This document shows, piece by piece, positions 13,201 through 25,666 of a stretch of DNA of 64,000 nt (its first letter is position 1; each line of letters opens with the position of its first letter). Source of the DNA: Clavelina lepadiformis (Eukaryota; Chordata; Ascidiacea; Aplousobranchia; Clavelinidae). The stretch is taken from positions 20,902,479 to 20,966,478 of the forward strand of contig NC_135243.1 of the NCBI RefSeq assembly GCF_947623445.1, read 5' to 3'. Under the pieces are notes generated by a model. It was not told the DNA's origin, did no database searches, and saw only the letters and a program-made list of their open reading frames with translations. The position numbers were made by a program, and so were the translations under genes.

Positions 13201-16058
13201 GAAGGTTAACCATGCAAAAAGTTGTGGACGTTATTAACGTTTCTGAAGCACACTCAAGAGTTTTTCCGGTGATGTTTTAAACTTTGTCTTACAGAATTAG
13301 TGGTATCATTAGATGGGTTATTGCCTGTTTTTTTATGTATCTACTTACTAGACTATATAATGTGGATATATCTATGCAAATTTCAGCCTTGTCATAACTT
13401 GCAGACAATCATTTTTGCAATTTATATAAAATTTTATACAAATCATTTCTTTGAAGAAAACATTTTAAAAATTCTTGCCCAAAAGTCGTGAAAAACATAA
13501 CAAGCTAGTTATATATGAATGGCTGGCTTGTATTATTTATATTATCACACAAATGTCTTCACCAATACATAAATGCTTTGCCTTATAAGCAAACATTGGC
13601 CAGTCCTGGCCTAGTGTCGATTACAAAATACTTTTGACGAATCATGATGGGAAAAAGTCATCCATAATTTTCTTTACGTACCTCGAAATGTATATTTTAA
13701 CTGATCTATCTTATCTACAGGATTTGCCGGTGAAAAAATTAGCGCATTGCTGTACAGTCCTAAACGATAAAGAGGTCTATGCAATTGGTGGCTCTACGGA
13801 TGGTAAAGATGCTTCTGCGACAAAGCAAGTCTGTCTTTTGGATTTGAAGAAAAAGGCTTTAAAATGGAAGGAAGTTGCTCCGATGAAAGTGCCAAGATGT
13901 GCACTTGCAGCTGCTGTTACTGTTAACGGTTTGTGATGTCATCAATGTTTGCGTAATGGCATGTGATATTTGTTGGTTAGCCAAAACTAGTTCGTTGATT
14001 TTGTAAACTATAGAAGAAAAAATGAGAAGCCTGTTACTCTTTCAAATTAAGTTTTTAATATTTTTTTAACTTTTACTGGACACGATGTTATGAGTTTACC
14101 TGGGAAAATTTAAAAAGCCTTCTGGACACAGCAAATAGTCTATGAATTCAAAGTAGACAAAAATTTGAACAGTTGTAGGAGAATTGAGAATACACGTGGC
14201 ACAATTTTCACTGTCAAGTTGCATGAGTGACAAGAAAAATTGATAGAAAAATCTAAAAAGATAGAAAAATTGGTCGTAATATCCAAAGACTTGTCATAGT
14301 AAACGGAGAATTTTATGTTGCAAAATTCGGGACTGTACCAAAATGGTCATATAAAGCGGGTGGTCATATTATTCGTGGTTATGTAAAGCGTATTACACTG
14401 ATTGTGATATAGATTTGGATCGACGAAAAGCAATATTGCAATAGAAAATTACATTTTACGTTTTTGCAGGAAAAATTTATGTGGTTGGTGGAGCAAATGA
14501 AAAAGAAGATCAGTTATCATCTGGTGAATATTACACACCAGCTTCGAATAAATGGGCTGATATTTCACCGATGAAACAACCGAGATGTAGACTTGCAGTT
14601 GTTGCATGTAAAGGTGACACTTTCAAATGTTGACTCTTTCGCAGTGTTATTCCACTAATATTCTCACTGCTCCTTGTTTTAAAACATGCTTGGCAAATTT
14701 GAACTATTTTTTGAAGTTAGAAATTCATATTAACTTATGTAAAATTTTGGTTTATTTGTTATAAAATAAGTCTATTTCTGACAAATATGTCTGTTAGTAC
14801 ACGTAAAGTTCCTGAGAAAATCTGGAACGAAATTGTAATTGTTTGAAATGTTATTTGTTAATTCTGTGTTTTAAGTTGGGCAAAATCTACAGCACTCAAA
14901 AACACTTATATATTTTTGTAATAATGTGCTTTCTTTTATGAACAGAGTATGTCTATGCAATGGGTGGCTTTGGAAACGATGAATTTTTAAGCTCAGTTGA
15001 ACGGTTTCATCCCAGAAATAACTTGTGGAAAAAAGTTCCATCCATGAAAGTACCTCGACGTTGGTTGGCTGCAGTTACTCTTAATGACTCTCATATATAT
15101 GCAATAGGTAACATGTGATAAATTATCCATTATGGCAAAAAAATGCAGCAGAAAACACCTTTTGCTTTATGAAACGTTTTGACCGAAGCAAATTTACTAT
15201 TTGACACACTTACGCATGACTTGAAAAAGGTGTTGATACAAAAGCAGTGTGCATGTACCATGGTATTTGAGACAGATTTTAGTCAAATAAGCTAGTTGTT
15301 TGTACTTTGCATGTTCACTCTTAGATGAAAATGTTTGATATGCACAATACCACATAGTACTTGACAAGAGTTTGTTTTACTGTTGTTTCCAAAGAAATTC
15401 ATCAATGTGTTACAGAATAATTTTGATGCCAAAGTCTGCCATAATTTCTCGATTAAATCTAATATTCAGGCCCAGTGTTCTCACTACTTCCTTTGTATGG
15501 CTTCAACTAAAGGAATTATAAAAATAAGTGAAGATTTTGTGACCAGGTGGCCGATCTGGTGTAGATGAAGCAACAACAACACAGAAAAGTGTGGAAAGAT
15601 TTAACGTTACCACAAACAAATGGGCGGATGTTGGGGAGATGAATGTGGGTCGGGCATGCCACGCAGCTTGCGTCTTGCAGGGAAAGATTTATGTTTCTGG
15701 AGGGTAAGCTTTTTGCAATTTATATCTAAGCAAAGTTCTATTCGGTTTCTGACCAACATTTATTTTCTGGCCTGAAACGTATCGCTTCAGATCCAACAAG
15801 TTTTGATTTCGTTTCCTAATAGTTGGATCAAATTAAGCTTATTTTTATAAGCCTTAAGGTTAGAACGCACCCCTGGTTGGAAAACTCTGAATTAAGCGAA
15901 CTGGCTGATCAAGCTTTGTATTGCATTGCTTTTCTAGGTTAGACAAAGATGGTTTTGTTGTGAAATCAGTTGAATGCTACGACCCTTCCACGGATAAATG
16001 GACCATTGTTGGCGAAACTCAAGATGGATTGTTTCATCATGCTCTTGTTCCTGTTTAA
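10225..16058 (+). CDS. TIR-kelch fusion protein, 11 exons, no BTB or BACK
   Basis: Exons: 10225-10239, 11129-11197, 11262-11502, 11611-11694, 12040-12216, 13171-13268, 13721-13928, 14470-14613, 14946-15107, 15547-15703, 15938-16058. The total is 492 codons including TAA, all phases matching. Residues about 12-140 form a TIR domain: HIMISYNWKDSKELA, AGYNVWMDKG, VLLMFMSSNYEKS, then CKREASLAAD and VIPIRV. Glu82 in CKREASLAA sits where catalytic NADase TIR domains such as SARM1 carry their glutamate; enzymatic activity is inference. A linker (about 137-200) has QLSIP twice. Residues about 200-491 are six kelch blades (YAIGGSTDG, YVVGGANEKE, YAMGGFGND). The first exon has only five codons (MALQN); ATG followed by GTAAGT supports it, but it is the weakest link. 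An innate-immune or NAD-linked signalling role is plausible; none is shown. Confidence 0.85.
10327..10706. mobile_element. pogo/Tc1-like non-autonomous DNA element in intron 1 of the TIR-kelch gene
   Basis: Imperfect terminal inverted repeats: the left end reads ATAGTATCCGCTTAAAATGA and the complement of the right end reads ACAGTAAACTGCGCTTATTA followed by TGACCACTTTGGAACCA. The interior repeats ATGACCA-type motifs. No transposase was recognised. A related copy in opposite orientation lies at about 14160-14405, in another intron of the same gene. Confidence 0.55.
14160..14405 (-). mobile_element. Second copy of the pogo-like element in a TIR-kelch intron
   Basis: The complement of this stretch matches 10327-10500 over much of its length: landmarks are CCATTTTGGTA, AATTTTGC, TTTACTATGACAAGTCTT, GATATTACGACCA, TTTTTCTATCTTTTT and CAACTTGACAGT. 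It lies in the intron between exons 7 and 8. The other end of the element was not found here, so this is probably a partial copy. Confidence 0.55.
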
Positions 16059-19000
16059 GCTGCATGTGTTTTGGACTAATCAAACACATCTCCACTCCAA
16101 CTGACTCATTGTTATCCGTACATACGCTGAGATACTCTCTCAGGAGAGTAGCATTTCAACTTCACTTCGATGAGCATTAGCCTTTCGTCTTGAAAATAGC
16201 AATTTAGTAAATTATTCTCAAAATTGATAGATACTGTCCAATGTGTTTGTTCTATTTTCTGCAGTTTCTGTCAAGAAACACTTTCTAACGTAGAGTTGAG
16301 CCCACTATCAGGAAGGCTAAAAAATCTCTGTGTAACATCGGTCCTCGAAGAACTTTTGAAGCTTTTCACATTTGCAACTTCCACATTCGGTTTTGTGTTG
16401 TGCTAGTTTTATGCTGGCTACTTACCTATACAGTAATTTCATGTTTTCTTTAAATCGTAGCAGTTTGCGTCGTTGTTTGTTATGGAAATTGGTCGACAAA
16501 AATTTATGCCTTGATAAGTTAAGAAACTTAATTATCACAGCAATCGTGTCCTAACTTAAAGAAAAACACCAAGTTATGAGAAGCTCAAACCCAAAGTTTC
16601 TCATAAAAAAGCGATTGAATAGTTTATACTTTTCATGTGCATTATTGTGTGTAATATTTTGGTTTTAACGTGCGAAATTAATTCAATCCATTTGTTCAAA
16701 AGCGTTTAATTTACTTATGCAAATGATTACTGTGAAATTGAATTTATTTAATGTATGTTACGCAAGCACTTGTAGATTAGTATTTTGAACAGCAGTACAA
16801 GCTTTGTACGGGTACGTTTTGTTGTACAAAGCTTTTTTATATATACTTTGTTTGCATTTGATATCGTGCAGGTGTAGTTCTTGTTCTCCTAATTATATAT
16901 TACCTGGTAAAAATATCTCAATTCTGTTGAGGTCATAGTCAAGAAAGATTCCTAAATTACCTAAAAACTCGATTCTTTTCTTGCTTTTGTATCAGTTTTT
17001 AATCCATTTAAATTTTAGTGGCTTTTAAAAAAATGTTCTCTCGTTTTGAAATTCCTTCTTTCAACAATGCTCGTCCATAAACAAGCGTAATTCGTTGCTT
17101 TTCACTTAGACGTCTGGTAACGATATAATCTAAAGACGGCTTTAATTTTCTGAAGAAAAGCTTCAGTAAAAGGTTTCAGAAGTAATTTTGTACAATGAAA
17201 TTACTTCAATCGCTATATTTCGAAGTACTTTCAGCAACTTTTATTTTAATTATGTTTTAAAACTATTTTTTGCATGTGCCTATACCCTATCATCAAATAA
17301 ATATTATTCCTGTTAAAAAACAGCACTAAAGTGCTCCTTCTTTCGAAGCAGTAATCAAAGTGCCAAAATAAACCGGAAAGTGTTCTTCCTATCAGCTTGA
17401 GTTTGCTCTGTCGTGTATTGTGCTGGTGGGCAAATTCTTCGACTTAGAAGTCATTTATATACAATCAAAAAGTTATTAAAAACACGATTATTTGTTTTGA
17501 AACGTTTGCATTTGTATTTTGATTGTTCTGACAGGGTTTCCATATTAGGCTACTATTGGGAAAAAGTACACTCACTACAAACTAAAGCACTGTCGTTATC
17601 AATGCTATGCTGCCTGGAATATAATATTTCGTTTTAGAACTCTCAACTACACTGTCATTCATGTGTTTAAAATTTAAACACAATTTTACTTCTTTAAACA
17701 TGTTAAAGTGTTTAATTATGTGTTTAAGTGTATAGATTTTGTTAATTTGACAAAATTTAAACACTTTATGGGTTAAACACCACAATCCATGACACGTTTA
17801 ATAATGATTTATGCCTATTCTACACTTTTTCCATGCTTTAGGCGTTTAAATGTTAAACACATAACACAAAGATTACAAAATGTGTCAAACAAAAAGGTGT
17901 TTAGGAGGAATGTGTTTATTTTGATGAGTTTTATTGAATTATATCTTATACTTTAAGTTGCTTTAGAAAGAATCTATCAAAAACAGTTCGGTACTATATG
18001 CTTTAGACTTGTTCGCATAACCCAATTACACGAGCTATTGTTCAGTATAAATTTGTATCTCGGACTTAATTCTTAGGTTTAAAGTTGGCAACTTGAAGTC
18101 GTTTTAAAAATTTTCCTGTATGGAGTGGCTGAACACTAAATTGTATTGTTCAGGCCTTACTGTAGGCTATATTTCAAAGGGGTGAAAAGGGCCTTGGCCA
18201 CCCCGCCCCCATATTTTGTGTCTATAGGTTTTTACATCGGGTGGCAGTGTCTTAAAACCAACAATTTGTATAGTTCTCTTTATAATCTCATGAAATATTT
18301 GACCCCCCCCCCAATTTTTTTCCGGCTACGCCACTGGCTGTGATTGGTTTTCAAGTAAAGCTATTCACCCAGGAATGGAGGGTGAAAAACCAATTACCAT
18401 ACTTTGCCCATCAAAGTTTAAAATTACTCGGGCATGGCCTAACGTGGGCGTTCTCTTCTCGTCGTTTGATTGAAAGGTAAATGACAAGCGTTCACCATCA
18501 GTTAGTGGAACGTCTGAATAACGTTTGTTCATATAATGTAGAATGTGTATCTGAAAATAGTAGGTTATAACTATTTATTCCATGTTTAAATAACTCAAAA
18601 TCTAAAATATTAAAATAAAAAAACTTTCATAACATTACATTAAACGTATTTTTTTTACATTAGAACAAGCAATTGTTGTTTTTATTTGTTTTTTATTCAG
18701 CAAGTTTACCATTTCAAAATTATTTTAAGTTTTATGAAATAATATGTTAAGTTCTACCATTGTCAAAAATGTGGGCGCGCATTTCCTCCTTCAGGCAGCT
18801 ACAAGCTATCTCTAAAATCTGAATCCTCTTTTCAGCTAATCAGCTTACATAAAGACAGCGAATTGTTTTATGACGTTTCGTAGGGCTGTAGCTTATTGTC
18901 ACAGTTTATTTTCTGTAGCCAATATAGGTAGCCTGGTGTAACGTATTTCGCTGTATGGTTCAGGTTTGTTACTACAAGCTAGGCCTATATTCCATGCAGG

Positions 19001-19283
19001 CAGAAAGGTTTACAGAGTTACAGACAATAACAAATAGGCCTACTTATAGCATGTTTTCGATACCCGGTGGTGCCATACCGTTTTAATGCTCTTGGGCAAG
19101 GCATTGGCCTTCGGTAAGCATTTGATTTTGATAATTTAGTAGTAAGAAAATTGTTGTAATAATTGTAATGATAAATTTCCTACATTATAAAATATTTTTG
19201 TACGCAGTAGGCTGTAACAGTCTATACTAAGCTGTTTCTTCAGGCGTTTTCTGTAGAAAGTTATTGTAAAAGCTTAGAAACTT
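16059..19283. other. Intergenic stretch with small repeats
   Basis: No gene is supported. It contains a short palindrome near 16799-16838 (TACAAGCTTTGTAC and TTGTACAAAGC), a stretch at 17645-17925 with many GTGTTTAA or TTAAACAC copies in both orientations, beginning TACACTGT, and at about 18175-18343 a C-rich fragment ending CCGGCTACGCCACTG, a terminal motif seen in several animal DNA transposons. The rest shows nothing recognisable. Confidence 0.5.
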
Positions 19284-22011
19284 ATGTTGAAGAGAAGCCA
19301 TCCACCTGTGCCATCACATAGTAAACAACCCTCATCATTAGGTTTCCTTCAGCTACAAAGACTGCTGGCAGGTGATGCAGAATTATATATTTTTGATCCA
19401 CATGAAATTTATATTATTAACAATATTGAGTTAATTTTAAAATATACTGTGCATGCCAAAAAGTGTTGCTTCAGTGGTGGATTGGCTTAGCACCAGGTTC
19501 AAACAATGCGGACTTATTGCAAATGTACAGTGTTGCTACTTTTGTAATGTTCTTGGGTAAGGCATTATTAACCTTTACTCTTCTGGTCCCGGTAAGCAGT
19601 GTCAGGGTTGGTCAATACGTTTGAAAATTCAATTTATAAACAAATGAAAATTGAGTTTTTGTGGAAAACTGCAGAGAGTGGAGGAATCATTGCCGAGTCC
19701 GAGTCTTCTAAAGATGTTCCTCAGGCCAAGAAGAAAGATTCTGATACCTTATCAAAAAGCTTAAATAATAATTACATTTCACTACTGTTTTAAAAGCTAT
19801 ATTGTTTAGTTTTATATTTGTAATCACTGTAGATTCAGAATGGACAAAAAAGGCTACTGAAGTTATTAGACAACATTTAGAAAAGGAAGAATCAGAATGG
19901 GAATCTGGTCTACTAAAACAGGTATTTAAGACCAATGTCTGTCTTTCACCAAGAAGCAATTAGTTTAATGTAAAGATGGATGCATTAGTGGAATCATTGA
20001 AAATTTTTCATTATTAGGACAAATGCCTTTTGTCAGTGTTTGAAAGAAACTATGATAAGGTGTTTTAGATTTTGATGCATTTTTAAGAGAATACAGTTGT
20101 AGATCATGTTTAGAGGCTGCAACATGGTTATTGATATGATGATAACTTATGCAGATTGAGGAAAAATTCAGAAACGTTTATCAATTTGATTACAATACGA
20201 TTTAGGAGGCTTGTGTAAGCATGCTAACCACACTAGACAACAAATGTGACAGCAATGTTGAGCGGCAATGCCATGAGACTGAGGTGAGCAATCTGAGCAT
20301 TCATCCAGCAATTAACAAAAATCCAATTTGGTTGTTTGTGTATTAGTTTATTGCTTTGTTGAGGAATAATGTGTTCAGATCTTGAGACACTTAATATATA
20401 TTGAGGGAAAAATAGAGTCATTATTATTAATAGTGTAAAAATCTAACAAAACTTTTGACATAGGATCCATCATCAGAGAAAAAACTTAATCTCTTTTTGA
20501 GGTCACAAAAACAACTTTGGCCGACCCGCAAAACAAATCTTTTTCATGCAATGCAGACTGTTAATGTGAGTTGTAGTTGCTTTACAGAACAATTGAACAG
20601 AACATGTGGCTTTACAGAACAATTTGTATACATTGACATTTTTGTTTTAATTTTTTAGGCATTACGGATTACTTTAAACTCCAGAAAGAAAACACCGCCA
20701 AGTTTGCTTGTTTCTTACAACGAAGCCGGAACCATGAAAACATTCATTGTTGCTGATTCAATCCATGTCAGATGTAACAACGATTCGAGGGTGGTGTTAG
20801 GCTATTTAATGCAACTTATCGGTTGTTATTATGCTTAGCAATTGCAATACCCAAAGGTTTACCCTATTTTGGGTTTTTTACAAGCTCATCTCTTGAAGGA
20901 TAGTCTGTCTGGTTATCATAAGTCCTCCAAATACGTCTTCTTTGAGAAGTATGTGAACAATATGAACATGGAACATTATGAGTAATGATTTTACACTAAA
21001 CTTATTGCAGCAATTATTATTACTCACGGGTGCCGGAAGAGGAAGGGCAGAGAGGCCATCGCCCCCTTATCTTTCTTTATTTTCCAAAATGACATTCAAA
21101 AAGTGTCCTTTTTTCGAACTTTGCCCCCTGCCAAAAATAATTCCGGCGCCCGTGATTGTACCTGCCTTGTTTCTGTTGCGTTGCTGTAATAAACGCTATT
21201 TTGGAAATTTTGACTGCCAAGTGACAATACGAATAAAATAGTAAACACGTACAACATTTAAACATAAACACCAAAGATAATAAACACCTAGTTAGTAAAC
21301 ACGTACAACATTTAAACACAAAACAGAATAAACATGTGCGATTTAAACATGTAACCATTTTAGGCGTTTCTTTTTGGCCTCACTTTTCGTGTTTAATTAA
21401 AGTGTTTAACAAAATAACAGTGTACGGAATATGGGTTTGGTCAAGTTTTCCGCCATTGTTTTATCATCATGCATGATTATAAAGGTCCTATTTAACTCAA
21501 TTCGACCCATTAATCATAGAACATAACAAATATAACAAGCATGTTAAAAAATTAAAAAACACGAAAACCATTCGTACTACGTCAGGGAATAAAGTTAGTC
21601 AATTAGCAGAAGAAAAACGTTAGTAAAAAAGTATGGAAGTAGGTCTAAGTAAAACAGAAAAAGCTTGTAACACAAATACTGTAGTTAAAGAAATCACAAC
21701 ATTTTCAAACAAAAGTAATGTCGATTTTTTAAACACAAATTTACATGAGTAGGCACACAATTTCAAAATACAGTGTTAATTTTTTCTGTAAAGACTTGTT
21801 AATTCGATAAACATATGCTATTATCAATTTTCTGAAAATTTAAAAAGTATTATAACATCATTACCAAATGCATTAAAAATCTTAAAGAAAGATCTGATAT
21901 AGCTTATATTTGCTTTCAATTGTCTTTAAGCACGACAGCAGCATTTGTCTGCGAACCGAGGATGAAGCAATTGCAAATGCATTGGAAAAGCAACTCATCA
22001 GAACATACTAA
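19284..22011 (+). CDS. Unrecognised small protein, at least seven exons
   Basis: Candidate exons: 19284-19371 (starts MLKRSHPP), 19675 to about 19760, 19833-19921, 20206-20283, 20464-20565, 20659-20790, 21931-22011 (ends QLIRTY, TAA). Exons four to seven are each bounded by AG and GT where needed and keep phase 0 throughout, which is unlikely by chance. The second donor is unclear: no GT lies in the needed phase, so a GC donor or an unseen small exon is possible. The predicted product is about 200 residues, hydrophilic, with a charged helix-prone part (EVIRQHLEKEESEWE), a basic part and a C-terminal part (SLLVSYNEAGTMKTFIVAD) that may be folded. No signal peptide or membrane segment is seen. 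I do not recognise a family and assign no function. Confidence 0.65.
21024..21155. mobile_element. Small inverted-repeat element (MITE), 132 bp
   Basis: It is bounded by TCACGGGTGCCGGAA and TTCCGGCGCCCGTGA, inverted at 14 of 15 positions. It lies in the last intron of the unrecognised gene and is markedly richer in G and C than the flanks. A target duplication is not clear, so the superfamily is left open. Confidence 0.6.
21238..21431. repeat. TTAAACAC-rich repeat with an internal tandem unit
   Basis: A unit of about 55 bp beginning TAGTAAACACGTACAACATT is present twice (from about 21238 and 21293), followed by further AAACA and GTGTTTAA motifs and the end ACAGTGTA. The motif content matches 17645-17925, which begins TACACTGT, so both may belong to one inverted-repeat element family. 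Confidence 0.5.
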
Positions 22012-22515
22012 ATGGGTTAAAACGAAAAACTTTGATTTGATCAATTACGTGTTATGTAAATAAAACCCACCAATGCGAAATAAATGGCTTTTGGTTTGCT
22101 TTCTTCAGCGCATACGGTCGCCATGGATGTAGGTTACGTCACCGAAAGCAAACGCTTCCCAGAAAAAAATATATCACAAAACAAAGTCATAACTGGGTGT
22201 TTTAAAAGAAATTTAAGGAGGGGTGTGGGTCAGAAATACAGATTTCTCTGATTTCATTACATTCTTGCGTTGACCTTAAAAAATCCTTGTCGACCAATCA
22301 GAGGGCTTTATGGTTGGTGCTGGTTTTTAGTGTGGGAATTCCGCTAACAGATGACATGCTTGAAATGTCCTGGTCGTGTGCAAATTGTAGCTAAAACCTG
22401 CCATGAAAATAAGCGAAATTATAGATTTTAGGTCAGAAATACGAATTTCGAGTTTAAGCAAGTGTTGCAAGATTTTAGGAAATACAAATTTAGTCATATT
22501 TCAATACGATATACC

Positions 22516-22681
22516 CAGTGGTGGGATTCAAATATTTTACCATCCGGTTCTCTAACTGGCAGCATTCCATATTGACCCGGGGCCGATGCAATAATATACA
22601 CATAGGCTAAAACAAAAGCTTGTTATCAACCGGTTGGCGGACGTCAATAAAATTCCAAGAACCGGCTGAATTCCACCGCTG
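22516..22681. mobile_element. hAT-like MITE with perfect 8-bp target duplication
   Basis: The ends are CAGTGGTGGGATTCA and the complement of TGAATTCCACCGCTG, with internal CCGGTTC and GAACCGG. The 8-mer GATATACC occurs immediately before (22508-22515) and after (22682-22689). An 8-bp duplication and CAG-G termini fit the hAT superfamily. It is only 166 bp long and encodes nothing. Confidence 0.8.
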
Positions 22682-25666
22682 GATATACCCCCAGGCATGC
22701 GTTTTCGCTAGACATTGGGGTAAAATCAATCTTCGGTTCCATAGTACAGTATGGATAGCCAAAAGCAAGCTTATAGAATGTTAAGTTGGCATAATTTTAT
22801 AAGAGCAAAAAACGAAAAAGAAAAATTTACTAGAGCGAAAGACCCGTGAAAGAATATAGTAAAGGCGCCAATAAATTATTTTTTGCTATTTTAATAAACT
22901 TGGGAACATGGTAAAACTAACAACGATCGTTTACGTCATGTGCTGTAGTAGTTTAGCCTAGCCTAATAACCTACATTTGTCTGCAAATACAATCTACCCA
23001 CGATCGGACAAATGATGTACCGTTGCAAAGGAAGCTGTTGGTTTTATGACATTAATGAGATATGTATAGTATATTGTGAATAGAAATTTTGTTTAACTAT
23101 TATTGTTGACAAACAACAAATATTGTATTAAAAAGCAAAAATAAAAGTAAAAATGGCAATAAAATCAATAAATAGCAGGCAAGTCCTCCACGCCTTATAT
23201 AGTGGTTCTTTTTTTATATTTTCAGGTTGCTCTACAATCTTTATAAGATGTTTCAATATCATTTAAACATCGCAAATCACACTATGGTGTGTTTGTGAAT
23301 TTATTTGTGCTCCGGCTTGTGGTATAACTTAAACAAGCTTGGTTATCTTGTTCGTCCGCAAGCAGGCGTAACGGCGCAAATAATCCTCTTTTTTAAGTGT
23401 CCACCGTTTTAGCTGCGGGGTATAATAAGTCTGAGAAAATGTTAAACTATTGGTTAGTTTTAGTGGGCGTTTCTAAGGCGTGCAGCTTGCCGTAAAATTT
23501 CAGTCACATTTTAATTCAATTTCTGCGTTTAATCTTATATCTGTCTGTTCTTTAATATTTCTGCCACCTCGCTTATTGCTTAATGCTTATTTCCATATTT
23601 TGATGACGGTGTTAAAAATTTAGATAGAATGAAGCTAGACTTATCATAAAATATTTGTGAAAAAATAATTTTTTTTATAAGTAGGAAATGGTTTCATTTT
23701 TTATAACCACGCATCAAAAGCAGCACGATAATGACAATGTCGAACTTAATTATCTCAACTCGTCATATTTGTCAACAAATACCGGAATCTTTTTTGTAGC
23801 ATAATTCTGTCAGCGCGATATTATGATTTCAATCATCGCCCGATGAACGTTTTCATTGTTAGAACGACTATACAAATAAGATCAGAAATAAACTGTCATT
23901 GTGCAGGAAATTTACTCTTAAACTATTCTTTTTATTTCATATGTATAGTTCGAACTGCTTCAAACGTATCGGAAAACCCCTATTTTGTAAAAGCTTGTAG
24001 ACAGTATTGTGATTTTGCTTTTATACGTTGCCTTTTTTGTTTTGTTAAACGGATTATACTTTTATTCTTGCGAAAATGAGTTCTTATTTGGAAGTGAACA
24101 GTCACCAGATTTTAAGTATGAATTTATTTTAAATTGTTGTACAATTTTTAATTCATTTGACCACACTCTTTGTAAAATGGATTCCTCGCCATAAACAATT
24201 TGATAAATAAATTTCAAAATTTACCTGAACGGTAAATGCGTTCGAGAATATAATTATATTTTATAAATAAAGCACATGTCGATCTTGAATTACCCTAAAA
24301 AGTATCTTTTTGTTGTCTATTTTTATCACGTGCAAAATTGTTACACGTCTCACTCTCAAGCTTGAATAAACCTTTGTTAAAAAAATTGTTTTGCGTGCTT
24401 GTAGCAACATCGCATACGCAACACTTTTTGTTTAGTAGTTCTGTTTGTGTTTGCACACACTGATATACCCACCTTTATAATCGTAGGTTGGTGAAGATGA
24501 TTCAGAACGGCACCATATTTGGTGACCCATTTTCTTTGCTGCAATGTTTTTATTTAGCGCTTTCTAGCGGAAGGGAAAATTTGAGAATAATTTTAAGCAA
24601 CAACGGAAAAGTATTTCATTTGATCTTGCATTGTTCCTTAAAGTTTCAATACCAGATATTTTAGAACACTTTGAATAATTTAAAACTTAACAAGGGTTAT
24701 ATAGTTTGGCTCGTTCATATAAATATGCTAAAGTTTTTTTATCAAACTATTCAATTTTTTGATATTTATAATTTCAATCAGTACATAAATTTTATCCAAG
24801 GGAATAAAAGGAAGTGATAAAACAGTTAATTTAATTATTTAATTCTATTAAAAATTATTTTTGTACGATACATATTTATATGCATTTTGTACGGCTTCGA
24901 TTTAGTCATTATGATTGCAGCAATGCGGTTAAGTTTGATACTTACAGCTGAATTGCATTTTCCTTTCATTAAAACCGCCTAACTCCAGGTTGGTCATAAC
25001 ATGATTAAGATTAAATTATATAATATGCCAGATGTTTGCAAACCGAGATGCAAAAACACAAAATTTCAAATCGGGGACTCTCAGGAATTATAAGTTGTCT
25101 AGTAACGGTAATGTACTTCCTTATGAAATCAGAAAATTAAACTGACCTCAAAATTAACGTCACGTGCGGTGTGGTCACTATTCCGTATACCTGGGATTTG
25201 TCCGCAAACGAATCATTTTATATTACACATTCAAATTAAGCGTTATTTTGTGCGGTAATTTGCTTGTTTATTATGTCGTTATCGCATTTGGTCGTGTTGT
25301 CAGTTGTTACTTGCTTCGTAACAGAAGCTATTTGGTTATAAATGGGTTTGAAACAGCCAACATTTAAAATTTTTTGATTGCAATATCAAATTGTATACAC
25401 TGTATACTCTAAATGATAGTGCGTTAAGATATATGTCTGCTTTTCCATGAGTACGCCGTGATTGAAAAAGTTTGTAAAATATTGTGTGGTATGGAGAAAC
25501 TGGTTCGCTGATGGAAAACACCATTTTGTGGTCGGTCTTGTTTGGAAGCATAAGGTTTTACAAAAACAAAAACGTTTGCTCACTGCTATTTTTACATCGT
25601 TTACAATTTACACCAAACTATCCATACACGCGACCTCGTGCACGTAAACTGAAGTTATGTTTTCAT

